Source of the DNA: Gammaproteobacteria bacterium
Lineage (GTDB): Bacteria; Pseudomonadota; Gammaproteobacteria; Pseudomonadales; Azotimanducaceae
NCBI GenBank assembly: GCA_026708185.1
Contig: JAPOVK010000050.1
Span: forward strand, 1 to 64,000
Length of the DNA: 64,000 nucleotides
Reading direction: 5' to 3'
Shown: positions 8,315-16,844 of the stretch, one piece after another
Numbering within the stretch: position 1 is the stretch's first letter
How the letters are laid out: each line of letters opens with the position of its first letter
Notes under the pieces: generated by a model
What the model was told of the DNA's origin: nothing
Seen by the model: the letters and a program-made list of their open reading frames with translations, nothing else
Database searches by the model: none
Made by a program: the position numbers and the translations under genes

Positions 8315-9145
8315 TCAGTGGACCCGGGCGGCCAAGACGTCGCAGAGCGACCCGTGGAGCACCGCGTTCGCCGTCGACCCGGTGAGCAACTGCAGACCAT
8401 GCTTGCCGTGGGTGCCCACGACGATTAGATCGGCGCCGATTTCGCGGGCCAGGTCGTGGACCCGCGGCCCGACGTGACCGGCGAGTTCAAAGACGTCGTC
8501 CTCGTCGATGCCAAAGTTGTCGGCTAGGCGGCCGAGCCGCTCGGCCGCTTCGTTCAGGAGCGGGTCGTAGGAACTTGCGCTGACGTTGCAGACCGCGAGG
8601 TCGGCACCGCAATGCAGCGCGACCCGGTTGGCCTCCTCCATGACCTGGAAGGACTCGTCGCTCAGATCCACGGCGGCGAGGACCTTGCGGTAGGCCGGTG
8701 GCAGATCGGATACCTCATCCTCGATGTGCACGGCGAGCACGTCGCATGGCGTGCCGTGGATCATGGCATTGGATGTCGATGCGAACAGCGCCCGTGCGCC
8801 GTGGTGCCCATGGCTGCCGACGACGACGAGATCCGCGTTTTGGCGTGCGTAGTCATGCAGCGCACCTGCCGCCCGCCCGTCCAGGACGCGGCACTTGGTG
8901 ATCCCGCGCGGCGTGCAAATGCTCTCCAGGTACTCGTCCGCCTGGCGGCGCACCGCGGCATCGAGGGCTTCCGTCGTCTCGAACGTGCCGAGGGTGTAGT
9001 CGTGGTGCTCGTGGTGGAAGACGCTGCAGGCATGCACCGCCTCGATGTGCGCCGGATCCGCCAGTTCGCAGGCCCTAGCCAGGACGGCGTTGGCGGCACC
9101 CTGATGCATGTCCAGACCGACCACGACGCGCTCGAATGCACTCAT
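8315..9145 (-). CDS. Universal stress protein with two UspA domains
   Basis: 276 residues carrying tandem Usp folds. Domain 1 starts 'FERVVVGLDMHQGAANAVLARACELA' and ends near the nucleotide loop 'VVGSHGHHGARALFASTSNAMIHG'; domain 2 starts 'YRKVLAAVDLSDESFQVMEEANRVA' and has 'VVGTHGKHGLQLLTGSTANAVLHGS'. The loops resemble the ATP-binding G-2X-G-9X-G(S/T) motif but are one residue shorter in domain 2, so ATP binding is likely and not certain. Good SD (GAGGAG) ahead of ATG 9145. Cytoplasmic stress-survival role; divergent from the STAS gene. Confidence 0.93.
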   Translation of the reverse strand: MSAFERVVVGLDMHQGAANAVLARACELADPAHIEAVHACSVFHHEHHDYTLGTFETTEALDAAVRRQADEYLESICTPRGITKCRVLDGRAAGALHDYARQNADLVVVGSHGHHGARALFASTSNAMIHGTPCDVLAVHIEDEVSDLPPAYRKVLAAVDLSDESFQVMEEANRVALHCGADLAVCNVSASSYDPLLNEAAERLGRLADNFGIDEDDVFELAGHVGPRVHDLAREIGADLIVVGTHGKHGLQLLTGSTANAVLHGSLCDVLAARVH

Positions 9146-9378
9146 GGGTTGGCTCCTCGACTGGTGGCTTGGTTAGGGCGAACGTAACGCCGTCGCGCTA
9201 TGCTTGCGAAGGAACCAATCGCTATAAGAACGCGCCCGCTTAGAACAAACCGGCATTTTTCGGTGATACTTGGGCGGGTGTATGTTGGTTGGCTGGAAGC
9301 CTGTTTGGCTGCCGAGCCACGCTGGCCGGTCGCGGTAGTTTCAAGCATCTGGCCGCGATGTCCGGAGCGGGGGAAGCG

Positions 9379-9732
9379 ATGGAAACGGACGTCACGCTGG
9401 AGCGCGGCGTGGTCGTGGTGGCTGTATCGGGGCGAATCGACTTCGCGGTGGCGGCCGAGTTCGAGGCGCGGTTGCGCCCGTTTCTCAACGTGGCGGAGAT
9501 CCGCGGGCTGATCTTGGACATTGCCGACGTCACCTACGTCAGCAGTGGCGGGTTGCGGGTCATGCTCATGGCGTCGCGTGCGTTGACGCGTCGGTCGGCG
9601 GGATTCGCGGTTTGTTCGCCGTCCGAACCCATCCACGGTCTGCTCGAAGGCACGGGGTTCGCGGAGGTCCTCAACGTCCACGACAACCGCGAATCAGCGC
9701 TCGCCGCGTTCGGCCCAGACGAGGCGACCTAG
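9379..9732 (+). CDS. STAS-domain anti-sigma factor antagonist
   Basis: 117 residues from ATG 9379, preceded by a purine-rich GGAGCGGGGGAAG; the 147-residue ORF extends upstream without support. A complete single STAS fold ('VTLERGVVVVAVSGRIDFAVAAEFEARL...LILDIADVTYVSSGGLRVMLMASRAL'). 'YVSSGGLRVM' carries the Ser that partner-switching kinases phosphorylate in SpoIIAA/RsbV-type proteins. No anti-sigma kinase or sigma factor lies nearby, so the partners are elsewhere. Convergent with the flavodoxin-like gene 4 nt away. Confidence 0.9.
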   Translation: METDVTLERGVVVVAVSGRIDFAVAAEFEARLRPFLNVAEIRGLILDIADVTYVSSGGLRVMLMASRALTRRSAGFAVCSPSEPIHGLLEGTGFAEVLNVHDNRESALAAFGPDEAT

Positions 9733-9736
9733 TGGT

Positions 9737-10207
9737 CTAGAAGATGCCCGCTTCGAGACCGGCGGCCAGGGTCATACCGAGTTCGCGGCAGGCTTCGAGA
9801 TCCGCATCGCACACTTCGCCGCGGGCGATGATCGGTTCCTGCACTTCCTGGAACGGGTAGCCGCCGGCAATCCGGCGGATGGCGCGCAAGGCGCCGCGGC
9901 CGTCGTTTCCAGCACTGACGAAGATCGCGTAGGGCAGGGGCTGGATCTTGCCTTCGACGGCGTAGAACGTGCGGTCGAGAAAGTCCTTCATCCCTCCGGA
10001 CATGTAGCCGAAGTTCTCGGGCGTGCCGAGCAGCAGGCCGTTCGCCCAGAGCAGGTCGTCTGCGCCGGCGTCCTTGGCCATGACAAGACGGGTCTCCACG
10101 CCGTCGATCAAGTCGTCGGTCGCGCCCGCGCAGGCGGCTTCGGCCAGCGCGCGGGTGCGGCCCGTTTGGGTGTGATAGACGATGAGGAGGTGCTTGCCGG
10201 CGCCCAT
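9737..10207 (-). CDS. Flavodoxin-like FMN protein / NAD(P)H reductase
   Basis: 156 residues from ATG 10207. The N-terminal 'LLIVYHTQTGRTRALAEAACAGA' is the FMN phosphate-binding loop of flavodoxins; 'WANGLLLGTPENFGYMSGGMKDFLDRTF' and 'IFVSAGNDGRGALRAIRRI' supply the 50s- and 90s-type isoalloxazine loops of the WrbA/NADPH-dependent FMN reductase group. A soluble electron carrier or quinone reductase. Divergent from the dehydratase gene with about 70 bp between the starts. Confidence 0.85.
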   Translation of the reverse strand: MGAGKHLLIVYHTQTGRTRALAEAACAGATDDLIDGVETRLVMAKDAGADDLLWANGLLLGTPENFGYMSGGMKDFLDRTFYAVEGKIQPLPYAIFVSAGNDGRGALRAIRRIAGGYPFQEVQEPIIARGEVCDADLEACRELGMTLAAGLEAGIF

Positions 10208-10272
10208 GGTCACGTGCCCTCGTGCGCCGCTTCCGGCGTCACATGTCGGGACGCTAGTATGGTGGCACTGGA

Positions 10273-11481
10273 GTGGACATGACCGTGACGCTCGACGACA
10301 TCCGTGCGGCCCGGGACCGACTCGGCGACGCAGTGGTGCGCACGCCACTCGCGAGATCCGAGACGCTCTCTGCGCAACTCCGAGCGGACATCCACCTCAA
10401 GTTCGAGAACCAGCAGTTCACGGCCTCGTTCAAGGAACGCGGCGCGCTGAACCGGCTGTTGCTGTTGCCGGATGCCGCGCGCGAGCGCGGCGTCGTCGCC
10501 ATGTCGGCCGGCAACCACGCGCAGGCCTTGGCGTATCACGGTCGTCGGCTCGGCGTGCCGGTCACCATCGTGATGCCGCGCTCAACGCCGAACGCCAAGG
10601 TCCGGCAGACGCGCGTCTTCGAGGCGGACGTGCTGTTGCACGGCAACGGATTGGCGGAGACCTTCGAGTTCACGCAGCGCCTGGCCGCCGAACGCGACCT
10701 CGTGCTGATCCATCCCTTCGACGACGAGGCGGTGATCGCCGGCCAGGGGACGCTGGGACTCGAGATCTTGGAACAGGCCCCGGATCTCGACACGCTCGTC
10801 ATCCCGGTCGGCGGCGGGGGCCTGATCGCCGGTACCGCCCTTGCCGCGAAGGCGCTGCGTCCGTCAATCACCGTGGTGGGGGTCCAAGCGGACCGGTTTG
10901 GCGCGGCGGCGGCGCTGTTCAACCGCACGGAGCCGGAGCCCGCGCGGCCGGGGACCGTGGCGGAGGGGATCGCCGTAGAGAGGCCGGGGCGGCTCACCAT
11001 GCCGATCATCCGCGAGATGGTCGATCGACTCGTGACCGTGTCCGACGAGGCGATCGAGGACGCCGTGTTCACCCTCCTCGAGATCGAGAAGACCGTAACC
11101 GAAGGTGCAGGGGCGGCGGGCCTTGCCGCCGTGCGCACGGAGCCGTCGCTGGCGCGGGGCAAGACGGCGCTTGTCCTCACGGGCGGCAACATCGACATGA
11201 TGATCCTCTCGTCTGTCCTCCAGCGCGGCCTGGTGCGCACGCGGCGCCTCGTGCGCATGGCGGTAGAAGTACCGGATCTGCCGGGTTCCCTGGCAGGCAT
11301 CACGCGGATCTTGAGCGATCGCGACAGCAACATCGTGGACATTGTCCACCAGCGCGCGTTCGGCGTGTCTACGGTGCGGGCCACCCTTGTCGAGTTGGTC
11401 CTGCAGATGCGCGGCGAGGAGCAGGTCGACGAGGTGCTCAGTTCATTGCGGGCCGCGGGCTACGATGCGCGCCTCGGCTGA
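10273..11481 (+). CDS. ilvA: Threonine ammonia-lyase (threonine dehydratase)
   Basis: PLP enzyme deaminating threonine to 2-oxobutanoate for isoleucine synthesis or threonine catabolism. 402 residues from GTG 10273; ATG 10279 is equally plausible. 'TASFKERGALNRL' contains the PLP-binding Lys, 'AGNHAQALAYH' is the substrate loop, and 'PVGGGGLIAGTALA' is the Gly-rich phosphate cradle. A single C-terminal ACT domain ('VEVPDLPGSLAGITRILSDRDSNIVDIVHQRAF..') implies amino-acid control. One ACT and ~400 residues match the shorter IlvA/TdcB-like form and not the ~510-residue two-ACT biosynthetic enzyme. Confidence 0.93.
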   Translation: MDMTVTLDDIRAARDRLGDAVVRTPLARSETLSAQLRADIHLKFENQQFTASFKERGALNRLLLLPDAARERGVVAMSAGNHAQALAYHGRRLGVPVTIVMPRSTPNAKVRQTRVFEADVLLHGNGLAETFEFTQRLAAERDLVLIHPFDDEAVIAGQGTLGLEILEQAPDLDTLVIPVGGGGLIAGTALAAKALRPSITVVGVQADRFGAAAALFNRTEPEPARPGTVAEGIAVERPGRLTMPIIREMVDRLVTVSDEAIEDAVFTLLEIEKTVTEGAGAAGLAAVRTEPSLARGKTALVLTGGNIDMMILSSVLQRGLVRTRRLVRMAVEVPDLPGSLAGITRILSDRDSNIVDIVHQRAFGVSTVRATLVELVLQMRGEEQVDEVLSSLRAAGYDARLG

Positions 11482-11502
11482 CGCCCCGTAGCCGGGTCCG
11501 GC

Positions 11503-12369
11503 TCATCCCGCCTTGACCTCGTCGACTACCGCAGCGTAGCGATCTAGTGCCGGCAACACCTCGTCGGCCGTGCTTGCGGGCAAGCCGAACGTCACATGGT
11601 CGAACCCCTGACCGATGCGGCCGCGCACCTGCGCCGCGTCCGGCGGCGCGCCGAACAAGGCGAGGTCGAGGTCCTCGACCTTGCGCCCTTTGGCCTCGAG
11701 AGCGGCCTTCAAACGCTCCATGTTCCCGGAGCCCAAGCCGCCGATGGGCAGCCAGCCGTCGGCGTACTCCGCGATGCGGTCGAACACCCAGCGCGAGTTG
11801 GCCCCGATCCAGATCGGCGGACCGCCCGCTTGGACGGGCTTCGGATAGGACCAGATGGGATCGAAGTCCACCCAGTCACCGTGGAATTCCGCCGTGTCGT
11901 TGTTCCAGATCTCGCGCATGGCGAGGACCTTCTCGCGCGTGATCGCCCAGCGATGCCGGTAGTCGGCACCGTGGTTCTCCATCTCCTCGCGGTTCCAGCC
12001 CGCGCCGATGCCGAGGATCGTGCGACCGTTCGAGATCGTGTCGAGGGACGCGATTTCCTTGGCGAGGGTGATCGGATCGCGCTCGATCACGAGGCAGATC
12101 CCGGTGCCGAGCAGCAGCCGTTCCGTGACCGCTGCCGCGGCGGCGAGGGCGACGAACGGGTCGTGCGCATGCCAATAGTCCTTCGGCAGGTCGCCGCCGC
12201 CGGGGAATGGCGTCGCGCGGCTGGCCGGGATGTGGGTGTGTTCCGGGAAGAACAGGCTGTCGAAGCCCCGCTCCTCGGCGGCCTTGGCGACTTCGACGGG
12301 ACCAATGGAGTAGTCGGTCGGGAACATGTGCACGCCGAACTTGGCGTTTTCTAGACCACGGAATGCCAT
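11503..12369 (-). CDS. LLM-class F420-dependent oxidoreductase (1)
   Basis: 288 residues, luciferase-like TIM barrel. 'FGVHMFPTDYSIGPVEVAKAAEERGFDSLFFPEHTHIP' is the N-terminal strand/helix pair of F420-type LLM proteins, and 'GRTILGIGAGWNREEMENHGADYRHRWAITREKVLAMREIW' is the family block around the cofactor. SD AAGGAG lies 8 nt before ATG 12369. Assigned as F420-dependent by family resemblance; FMN use is possible and no F420 synthesis gene occurs in the window. Follows the crotonase gene on the same strand with an unusual order for an operon (22-nt gap). Confidence 0.88.
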   Translation of the reverse strand: MAFRGLENAKFGVHMFPTDYSIGPVEVAKAAEERGFDSLFFPEHTHIPASRATPFPGGGDLPKDYWHAHDPFVALAAAAAVTERLLLGTGICLVIERDPITLAKEIASLDTISNGRTILGIGAGWNREEMENHGADYRHRWAITREKVLAMREIWNNDTAEFHGDWVDFDPIWSYPKPVQAGGPPIWIGANSRWVFDRIAEYADGWLPIGGLGSGNMERLKAALEAKGRKVEDLDLALFGAPPDAAQVRGRIGQGFDHVTFGLPASTADEVLPALDRYAAVVDEVKAG

Positions 12370-12391
12370 ATGGGTGCTCCTTCGCGCTTCG

Positions 12392-13162
12392 TTAGATGTC
12401 CGAGAAGTCGCCGTGCCGGCCGGCGCCCTCGTTGAATCGTGTGGCCCCGTGGACGGTCTCGCCGGACTTGATGACCTCGCGGCCGAGCATGGTCTCCTGC
12501 TGCATCGCTTCGTGGAGCGGCTTGCCCCACTGCATGATCACGGATCGGCGGTCGCTTTTGAGGCACCGCTGCGGGAACTTGGTCAGCGAATCCGCGAGGG
12601 CGACCGCGCCGTGCAGCGCTTCGCCGTCGTCCACTAGGCGGTTGGCGAGCCCCATGCGCAAGGCCTCGTCTCCGGCGACACCGCGGCCGGTCAGGATCAT
12701 GTCCATGGCATGGCTTTGGCCGATGAGGCGTGGCAGGCGGATCGTTCCGCCGTCGACGAGGGGTACGCCCCAGCGCCGGCAAAACACCCCGAACACGGCC
12801 GAGCGGGCCGCGACCCGCATGTCGCACCACAGGGCGAGTTCGAGGCCGCCGGCCACCGCGTAGCCCTCGACGGCGGCGACCACGGGCTTGGAAAGTGTCA
12901 TCCGCGTCGGACCCAAGGGGCCGTCGCCGTCCAACGTCACCCGGTTTCCGCGACCGGCGGCGACGGCCTTGAGATCGGCGCCGGCACAGAAGTTGCCATC
13001 GGCACCGGTCAGCACGCACGCCAAGCGCTGCTTGTCCGAGTCGAAGGACCGGAACGCGTCCTTGAGCGCGTTGGCGGTCTCGAAGTCGATGGCGTTGCGG
13101 ACTTCGGGGCGGTTGATGGTGATGACGAGCAGATCGCCGTGCTTCTCGGTTTCGACGGGCAC
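12392..13162 (-). CDS. Enoyl-CoA hydratase/isomerase (crotonase) family
   Basis: 256 residues from GTG 13162 with a GAGGAG SD upstream. Oxyanion-hole block 'VLTGADGNFCAGADLKAVAAG' and second block 'KPVVAAVEGYAVAGGLELALWCDMRVA', followed by 'RRWGVPLVDGGTIRLPRLIGQSHAMDMILTG'. Gly-Gly-Gly at the usual acidic pair region makes the exact reaction (hydratase, isomerase, hydrolase) uncertain. Ends 23 nt before the LLM oxidoreductase start, so the two genes probably share a transcript in acyl-CoA catabolism. Confidence 0.9.
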   Translation of the reverse strand: MPVETEKHGDLLVITINRPEVRNAIDFETANALKDAFRSFDSDKQRLACVLTGADGNFCAGADLKAVAAGRGNRVTLDGDGPLGPTRMTLSKPVVAAVEGYAVAGGLELALWCDMRVAARSAVFGVFCRRWGVPLVDGGTIRLPRLIGQSHAMDMILTGRGVAGDEALRMGLANRLVDDGEALHGAVALADSLTKFPQRCLKSDRRSVIMQWGKPLHEAMQQETMLGREVIKSGETVHGATRFNEGAGRHGDFSDI

Positions 13163-13374
13163 CAGTGACTCCTCTAGATGCCTTGAGAGCGTCCGATTCT
13201 AGCTGACAGGTTGCGTTCCTGACGCTGGCGGGAGAACGCGCCAGCGTTCTCGATCGCGTCGCCGTCAGGCGACGCGCCTTGGCTCTCGCTTTGGGCGTAT
13301 GGTAGCGGTGTTTGCATGCCGTCGCGGAACGCAATGCGGCGACAGCGAGGGGACATGACGACGGAGGAGGGCGT

Positions 13375-14469
13375 ATGCGTTCGTTGGGCTTGACGATGGC
13401 GCTGGTGTTGGGGTTGGTGGCATCGGCCGCCGAGGGTGGGGCGCCGGAAGGCTACACGGTGGCCCGTTTCGACGTGCCTTCGACGGCGGTGGGCAGCGAT
13501 GTTCCCACGTCGGCGTTGCTGCCCCCGGGATTCGACCGCGAGAGCGGCGCCATGCTGCCCCTGGTGGTTTGGTTGCACGGTGGTGGCGGGAATCGCGAGC
13601 AGCTGCCCCAGTATCGTCCGTGGCTCGACGAGTTGACCGCGGATGACGTGATTCCGCCCATGGTCTTCGCATCGTTCTCGACATCGCCGTTCAGTGGTTT
13701 CCTGGGTCCCTGGGAAGAGTTCATCGCCGACGAGTTGCCACAGGCCATGGCCGAACGCTATGGGACCCGGGTAGATCGCGAGGGGGTTGCCGTGGCCGGC
13801 ATCTCCATGGGTGGCTACGGTGCACTGAAAAGCGCGTTCCGATCACCCGATCGGTTTTTCGCAGTTGGCGCCATGGAGCCGTCGGTCGAGCCGACGCTGA
13901 CGACCTTGCCCAACCAGATGCGCAACACGTGGACACGTGGACCGTCGCCGTCACTCGGCGTGGTGGACAACCCGGCGCGCCTAGCGCATGACAATGCCGC
14001 TGCGATCCGCGCAAGTGGCCTCGCCATCTATCTCGAGGTCGGGGACGAGGACTACCTCAACCTGCACGACGGCACGGAGTTTGTGCACCGGGTCCTGTGG
14101 GACCACGACGTCCGCCACGAGTACCACCTCGTGCGCTGGGCGGATCACATCGGGGCGTCCATGCGGCCGCGCTTCGCCGAGATGATGGCGTTCATCGCCA
14201 CTGCACTTGCGGGCGGTCGCAGTGACCCGGTGGCGCCGCCATTGACCGAGGCGGAGCAGGAACTGCTGGCCGTGGTGGCTCGCCGCGCGGCGGCTGGCGA
14301 ACCTGCGCCCGAGGAGTGGTCGGACTACATGCTCGGGCCGCGCGGCCCGACGGTACACGCGCAGGTGTGGGCAGCGCTGCGGGCGCAGGCCGTGAAGGAC
14401 CCGGAATTGGCGCGCGCCTACGCCAGGCTGCCCGCGACTTCGTTGGACGAGGCCGAATCCGAAGACTGA
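13375..14469 (+). CDS. Exported esterase-D-like alpha/beta hydrolase
   Basis: 364 residues from ATG 13375, with GGAGGAGGG just upstream; the ORF start 63 nt earlier is rejected. Signal peptide 'MRSLGLTMALVLGLVASAAEGG'. 'LPLVVWLHGGGGNREQ' gives the oxyanion loop and 'VAVAGISMGGYGALKSAF' the nucleophile Ser of the esterase D/feruloyl-esterase (PF00756-like) group; 'GDEDYLNLHDG' and 'RWADHIGASM' are candidate Asp and His. A helical C-terminal tail of ~80 residues lies beyond the hydrolase fold. Periplasmic or secreted; substrate unknown. Confidence 0.88.
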   Translation: MRSLGLTMALVLGLVASAAEGGAPEGYTVARFDVPSTAVGSDVPTSALLPPGFDRESGAMLPLVVWLHGGGGNREQLPQYRPWLDELTADDVIPPMVFASFSTSPFSGFLGPWEEFIADELPQAMAERYGTRVDREGVAVAGISMGGYGALKSAFRSPDRFFAVGAMEPSVEPTLTTLPNQMRNTWTRGPSPSLGVVDNPARLAHDNAAAIRASGLAIYLEVGDEDYLNLHDGTEFVHRVLWDHDVRHEYHLVRWADHIGASMRPRFAEMMAFIATALAGGRSDPVAPPLTEAEQELLAVVARRAAAGEPAPEEWSDYMLGPRGPTVHAQVWAALRAQAVKDPELARAYARLPATSLDEAESED

Positions 14470-14656
14470 CCGGCGTTCGAGCGAAATCGGGGCTGTTGGG
14501 GACGGGTGAGCCTCAGGGGTGGGACGTCACCTCACGTAACAGTTTTGGGGGATTCTGGGCTGTTTCTCCCCAAAAGGTGTTGATTAACGTTTCCGGATGG
14601 CGGAGTATCGGCCGCATGCAAGGTTAGCGACGGCAATCGGAGGGGCCGGGCGAACT

Positions 14657-15082
14657 ATGCAATACGTGAACGCGGTCATCGCGGGGGCGCTGGTTCTATT
14701 TGCCGCCGCCTCCTTGGACGCGCCGGCTCAAGCGTCGATGTACGTCATCGGCGCCGCGCTCGCAGCGATCGCGTTCAAACACTGGCTCGGCGTCTGGATG
14801 GTACGCGTACTGGCCATAGGCACGGCCTTGACGCTGTACTGGTACTTCGGCCAGTTCTTCATCCTCGCCGGGGACCTCGAACCCGGCTGGTTCGCTACCG
14901 GGGAGGCCATTCCCGCGCTTACGCTCCTGGTCGCGGGCTTTGCAATGATCCCGGTTCTCTCGGAATACAGTTGTCGGATGAAAGCCAGCGCCCAATGCGA
15001 GCGCGGTCGACGCCAATTCGAGGACCGCAAGCCTTTCCTGAACGCCCTGCGAGCCTCCGAACCCCCTAGCTCCGCCTCCTGA
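14657..15082 (+). CDS. Small multi-pass membrane protein, unknown function
   Basis: 141 residues from ATG 14657 ('MQYVNAVIAGALVLFAAASLDA'), preferred over the 20-residue longer ORF whose N-terminus is charged. Four hydrophobic segments (about 4-20, 30-45, 52-72, 90-106), then a basic cytoplasmic-like tail ending 'SEPPSSAS'. It resembles small TMEM220-like membrane proteins in layout, but identity is not established. Confidence 0.7.
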   Translation: MQYVNAVIAGALVLFAAASLDAPAQASMYVIGAALAAIAFKHWLGVWMVRVLAIGTALTLYWYFGQFFILAGDLEPGWFATGEAIPALTLLVAGFAMIPVLSEYSCRMKASAQCERGRRQFEDRKPFLNALRASEPPSSAS

Positions 15083-15109
15083 TCCGTTCCAAACACTCCC
15101 GCGGCCGAT

Positions 15110-16063
15110 TCAGGCCGAGGTTGCTGCCGCCCGTACGGCCGGCATGACCTCGTCGAGATAGGCATCCAACGCCTCGGCGTCCCACGGCGCGCGCAACGCG
15201 ACATTGACCGCATCGGCGCCGTTGTCCACGTAGGCCATGATGTGCTCCGCTGCTTTCGCGGGCGTGCACAGGAGCGATCCCTCGGCGATGCGGTCGGCCT
15301 GCGACCCCCAGTCGGCCGCGATCTTCGCGCGCTCCCTCTCGACGCCGGCCGGATCAAGGCACAGATGGAACGCGACATTGGCGCCCCGGCGGATTGTCGC
15401 GGGGTCGCGATCGTCGATCTCGCACCAGTGGTCGAGAACGCTGTTCAGACGACCGAATTCGGCCGCGCTCGTGTAGGCGGCGTTCCAGCCATCGGCGCGG
15501 CGCGCGACGATCTCGAGCGTGCGCCGTTCCCCACGGCCGCCGATCCACAGCGGAAGGCGTTCCTGCACGGGTTTCGGCCAGCATGACGCGTCGTCGACCT
15601 GGAAGTGGCGGCCTGAATAAGTGGTCCGCTCCTGGTTGAGCAGGCTCTGGATGATCTCCGTGGCCTCGTCGAGCATGTCGAGTCTTGTGCCGATGTCGGG
15701 GAAGGCATAGCCATAGGCTGAGGCTTCCCACACGTGCCAGCCAGCGCCGAGGCCGAGCTCGAAGCGCCCGCCGGAAAGGTGGTCCAGCGTGCTCGCGGCC
15801 TTGGCCAGCAGGGCGGGGTTGCGATAGCCGACGTAGAACACTAGGCAGCCGATGCGGGCATGCTCGGTGTCGGCGGCCAGGGCGCCGAGCGTGGCCAATG
15901 CCTCGTAGTGGGGCTGCGTGCCGCCCTGGAAGGGCGCCTCGTAGAAGTGGTCCCAGACTGAGATCCAGTCGACGCCCGCAGAGTCCAGGCGGCGCCACAG
16001 GGCGCGCAGTTCGGCCATGGACAGGTTCTGCTGGCCGACGTGAACACCTAGGGAAACGGTCAT
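15110..16063 (-). CDS. LLM-class F420-dependent oxidoreductase (2)
   Basis: 317 residues from ATG 16063 (AAGGA upstream); a TTG 9 nt earlier is the ORF-track start. Typical F420-type LLM barrel: 'LRALWRRLDSAGVDWISVWDHFYEAP', 'RIGCLVFYVGYRNPALLAKAASTLDHLSGGRFELGLGAGWH' and 'RLPLWIGGRGERRTLEIVARRADGWN'. Different subgroup from the enzyme at 11503. Divergent from the nitroreductase with about 75 bp between the starts, so the two flavin/deazaflavin enzymes may share control. Confidence 0.9.
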   Translation of the reverse strand: MTVSLGVHVGQQNLSMAELRALWRRLDSAGVDWISVWDHFYEAPFQGGTQPHYEALATLGALAADTEHARIGCLVFYVGYRNPALLAKAASTLDHLSGGRFELGLGAGWHVWEASAYGYAFPDIGTRLDMLDEATEIIQSLLNQERTTYSGRHFQVDDASCWPKPVQERLPLWIGGRGERRTLEIVARRADGWNAAYTSAAEFGRLNSVLDHWCEIDDRDPATIRRGANVAFHLCLDPAGVERERAKIAADWGSQADRIAEGSLLCTPAKAAEHIMAYVDNGADAVNVALRAPWDAEALDAYLDEVMPAVRAAATSA

Positions 16064-16139
16064 TGGGTGCAAGTCCTTATAGCCCGACAGGCGCTAACCT
16101 TAGCCCAAGCTCCCTTGAACCGGATAGGCGTAGCAACCC

Positions 16140-16835
16140 ATGACAGTCACCGACGAGATCAACCACCGATTCGTGCCGCTTGACTACGTCGAGCGGCCCC
16201 CGAACGAGATGACCACCCGGGCGGCCGCGTTCTACACGCTCATGCGGCGGCGGCGAACCGTGCGCGATTTCAGCGACCGGCCTATTCCCGACGGCGTGAT
16301 CGAGCACGCTTTGCTAACCGCCGGCAGCGCCCCGAGCGGCGCCCATCGGCAGCCCTGGCATTTCGTGGCCGTCACCGACCCGGCGAAGAAAGCCGCCATC
16401 CGCGAGGCGGCCGAGAAGGAGGAGCGCGCCTTCTACGGCAAGCGGGCATCCAAGGAGTGGCTGGAAGCCTTAGAACCGCTCGGCACCGACCCGGACAAGC
16501 CGTTCCTCACCACCGCGCCCGTGCTGATCGCGGTGTTCCTGCGCCGGTTCACCTTCGTCCCGGAGACGGCGGGCGAACCGGCGCGGCGCCTCAAGAACTA
16601 CTACACCGCGGAGTCGGTGGGCATCGCCACCGGACTCCTGATCGCCGCGCTGCACAACGCAGGGCTGGCGACTTTGACCCATACGCCGAGCCCAATGGGG
16701 TTCTTGAACGACCTCCTCGGGCGAGGACGCGACGAACGGGCGTACGTGCTGGTCGTGGCGGGCTTTCCTGCCTCGGACGCGCGGGTGCCTGACCTGAAAC
16801 GCTACACGCTCGATGAACTCGCGACGTTCGAATGA
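16140..16835 (+). CDS. Nitroreductase-family, iodotyrosine-deiodinase-like flavoprotein
   Basis: 231 residues. '[42 protein letters not shown]' is the FMN-binding start of the nitroreductase fold. '[41 protein letters not shown]' and '[21 protein letters not shown]' are diagnostic of the iodotyrosine-deiodinase (IYD) branch, which performs reductive dehalogenation of halotyrosines or related phenols using FMN. Cytoplasmic, homodimer expected. The exact substrate in bacteria is usually unknown. Confidence 0.88.
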   Translation: MTVTDEINHRFVPLDYVERPPNEMTTRAAAFYTLMRRRRTVRDFSDRPIPDGVIEHALLTAGSAPSGAHRQPWHFVAVTDPAKKAAIREAAEKEERAFYGKRASKEWLEALEPLGTDPDKPFLTTAPVLIAVFLRRFTFVPETAGEPARRLKNYYTAESVGIATGLLIAALHNAGLATLTHTPSPMGFLNDLLGRGRDERAYVLVVAGFPASDARVPDLKRYTLDELATFE

Positions 16836-16844
16836 CGCGCGGCG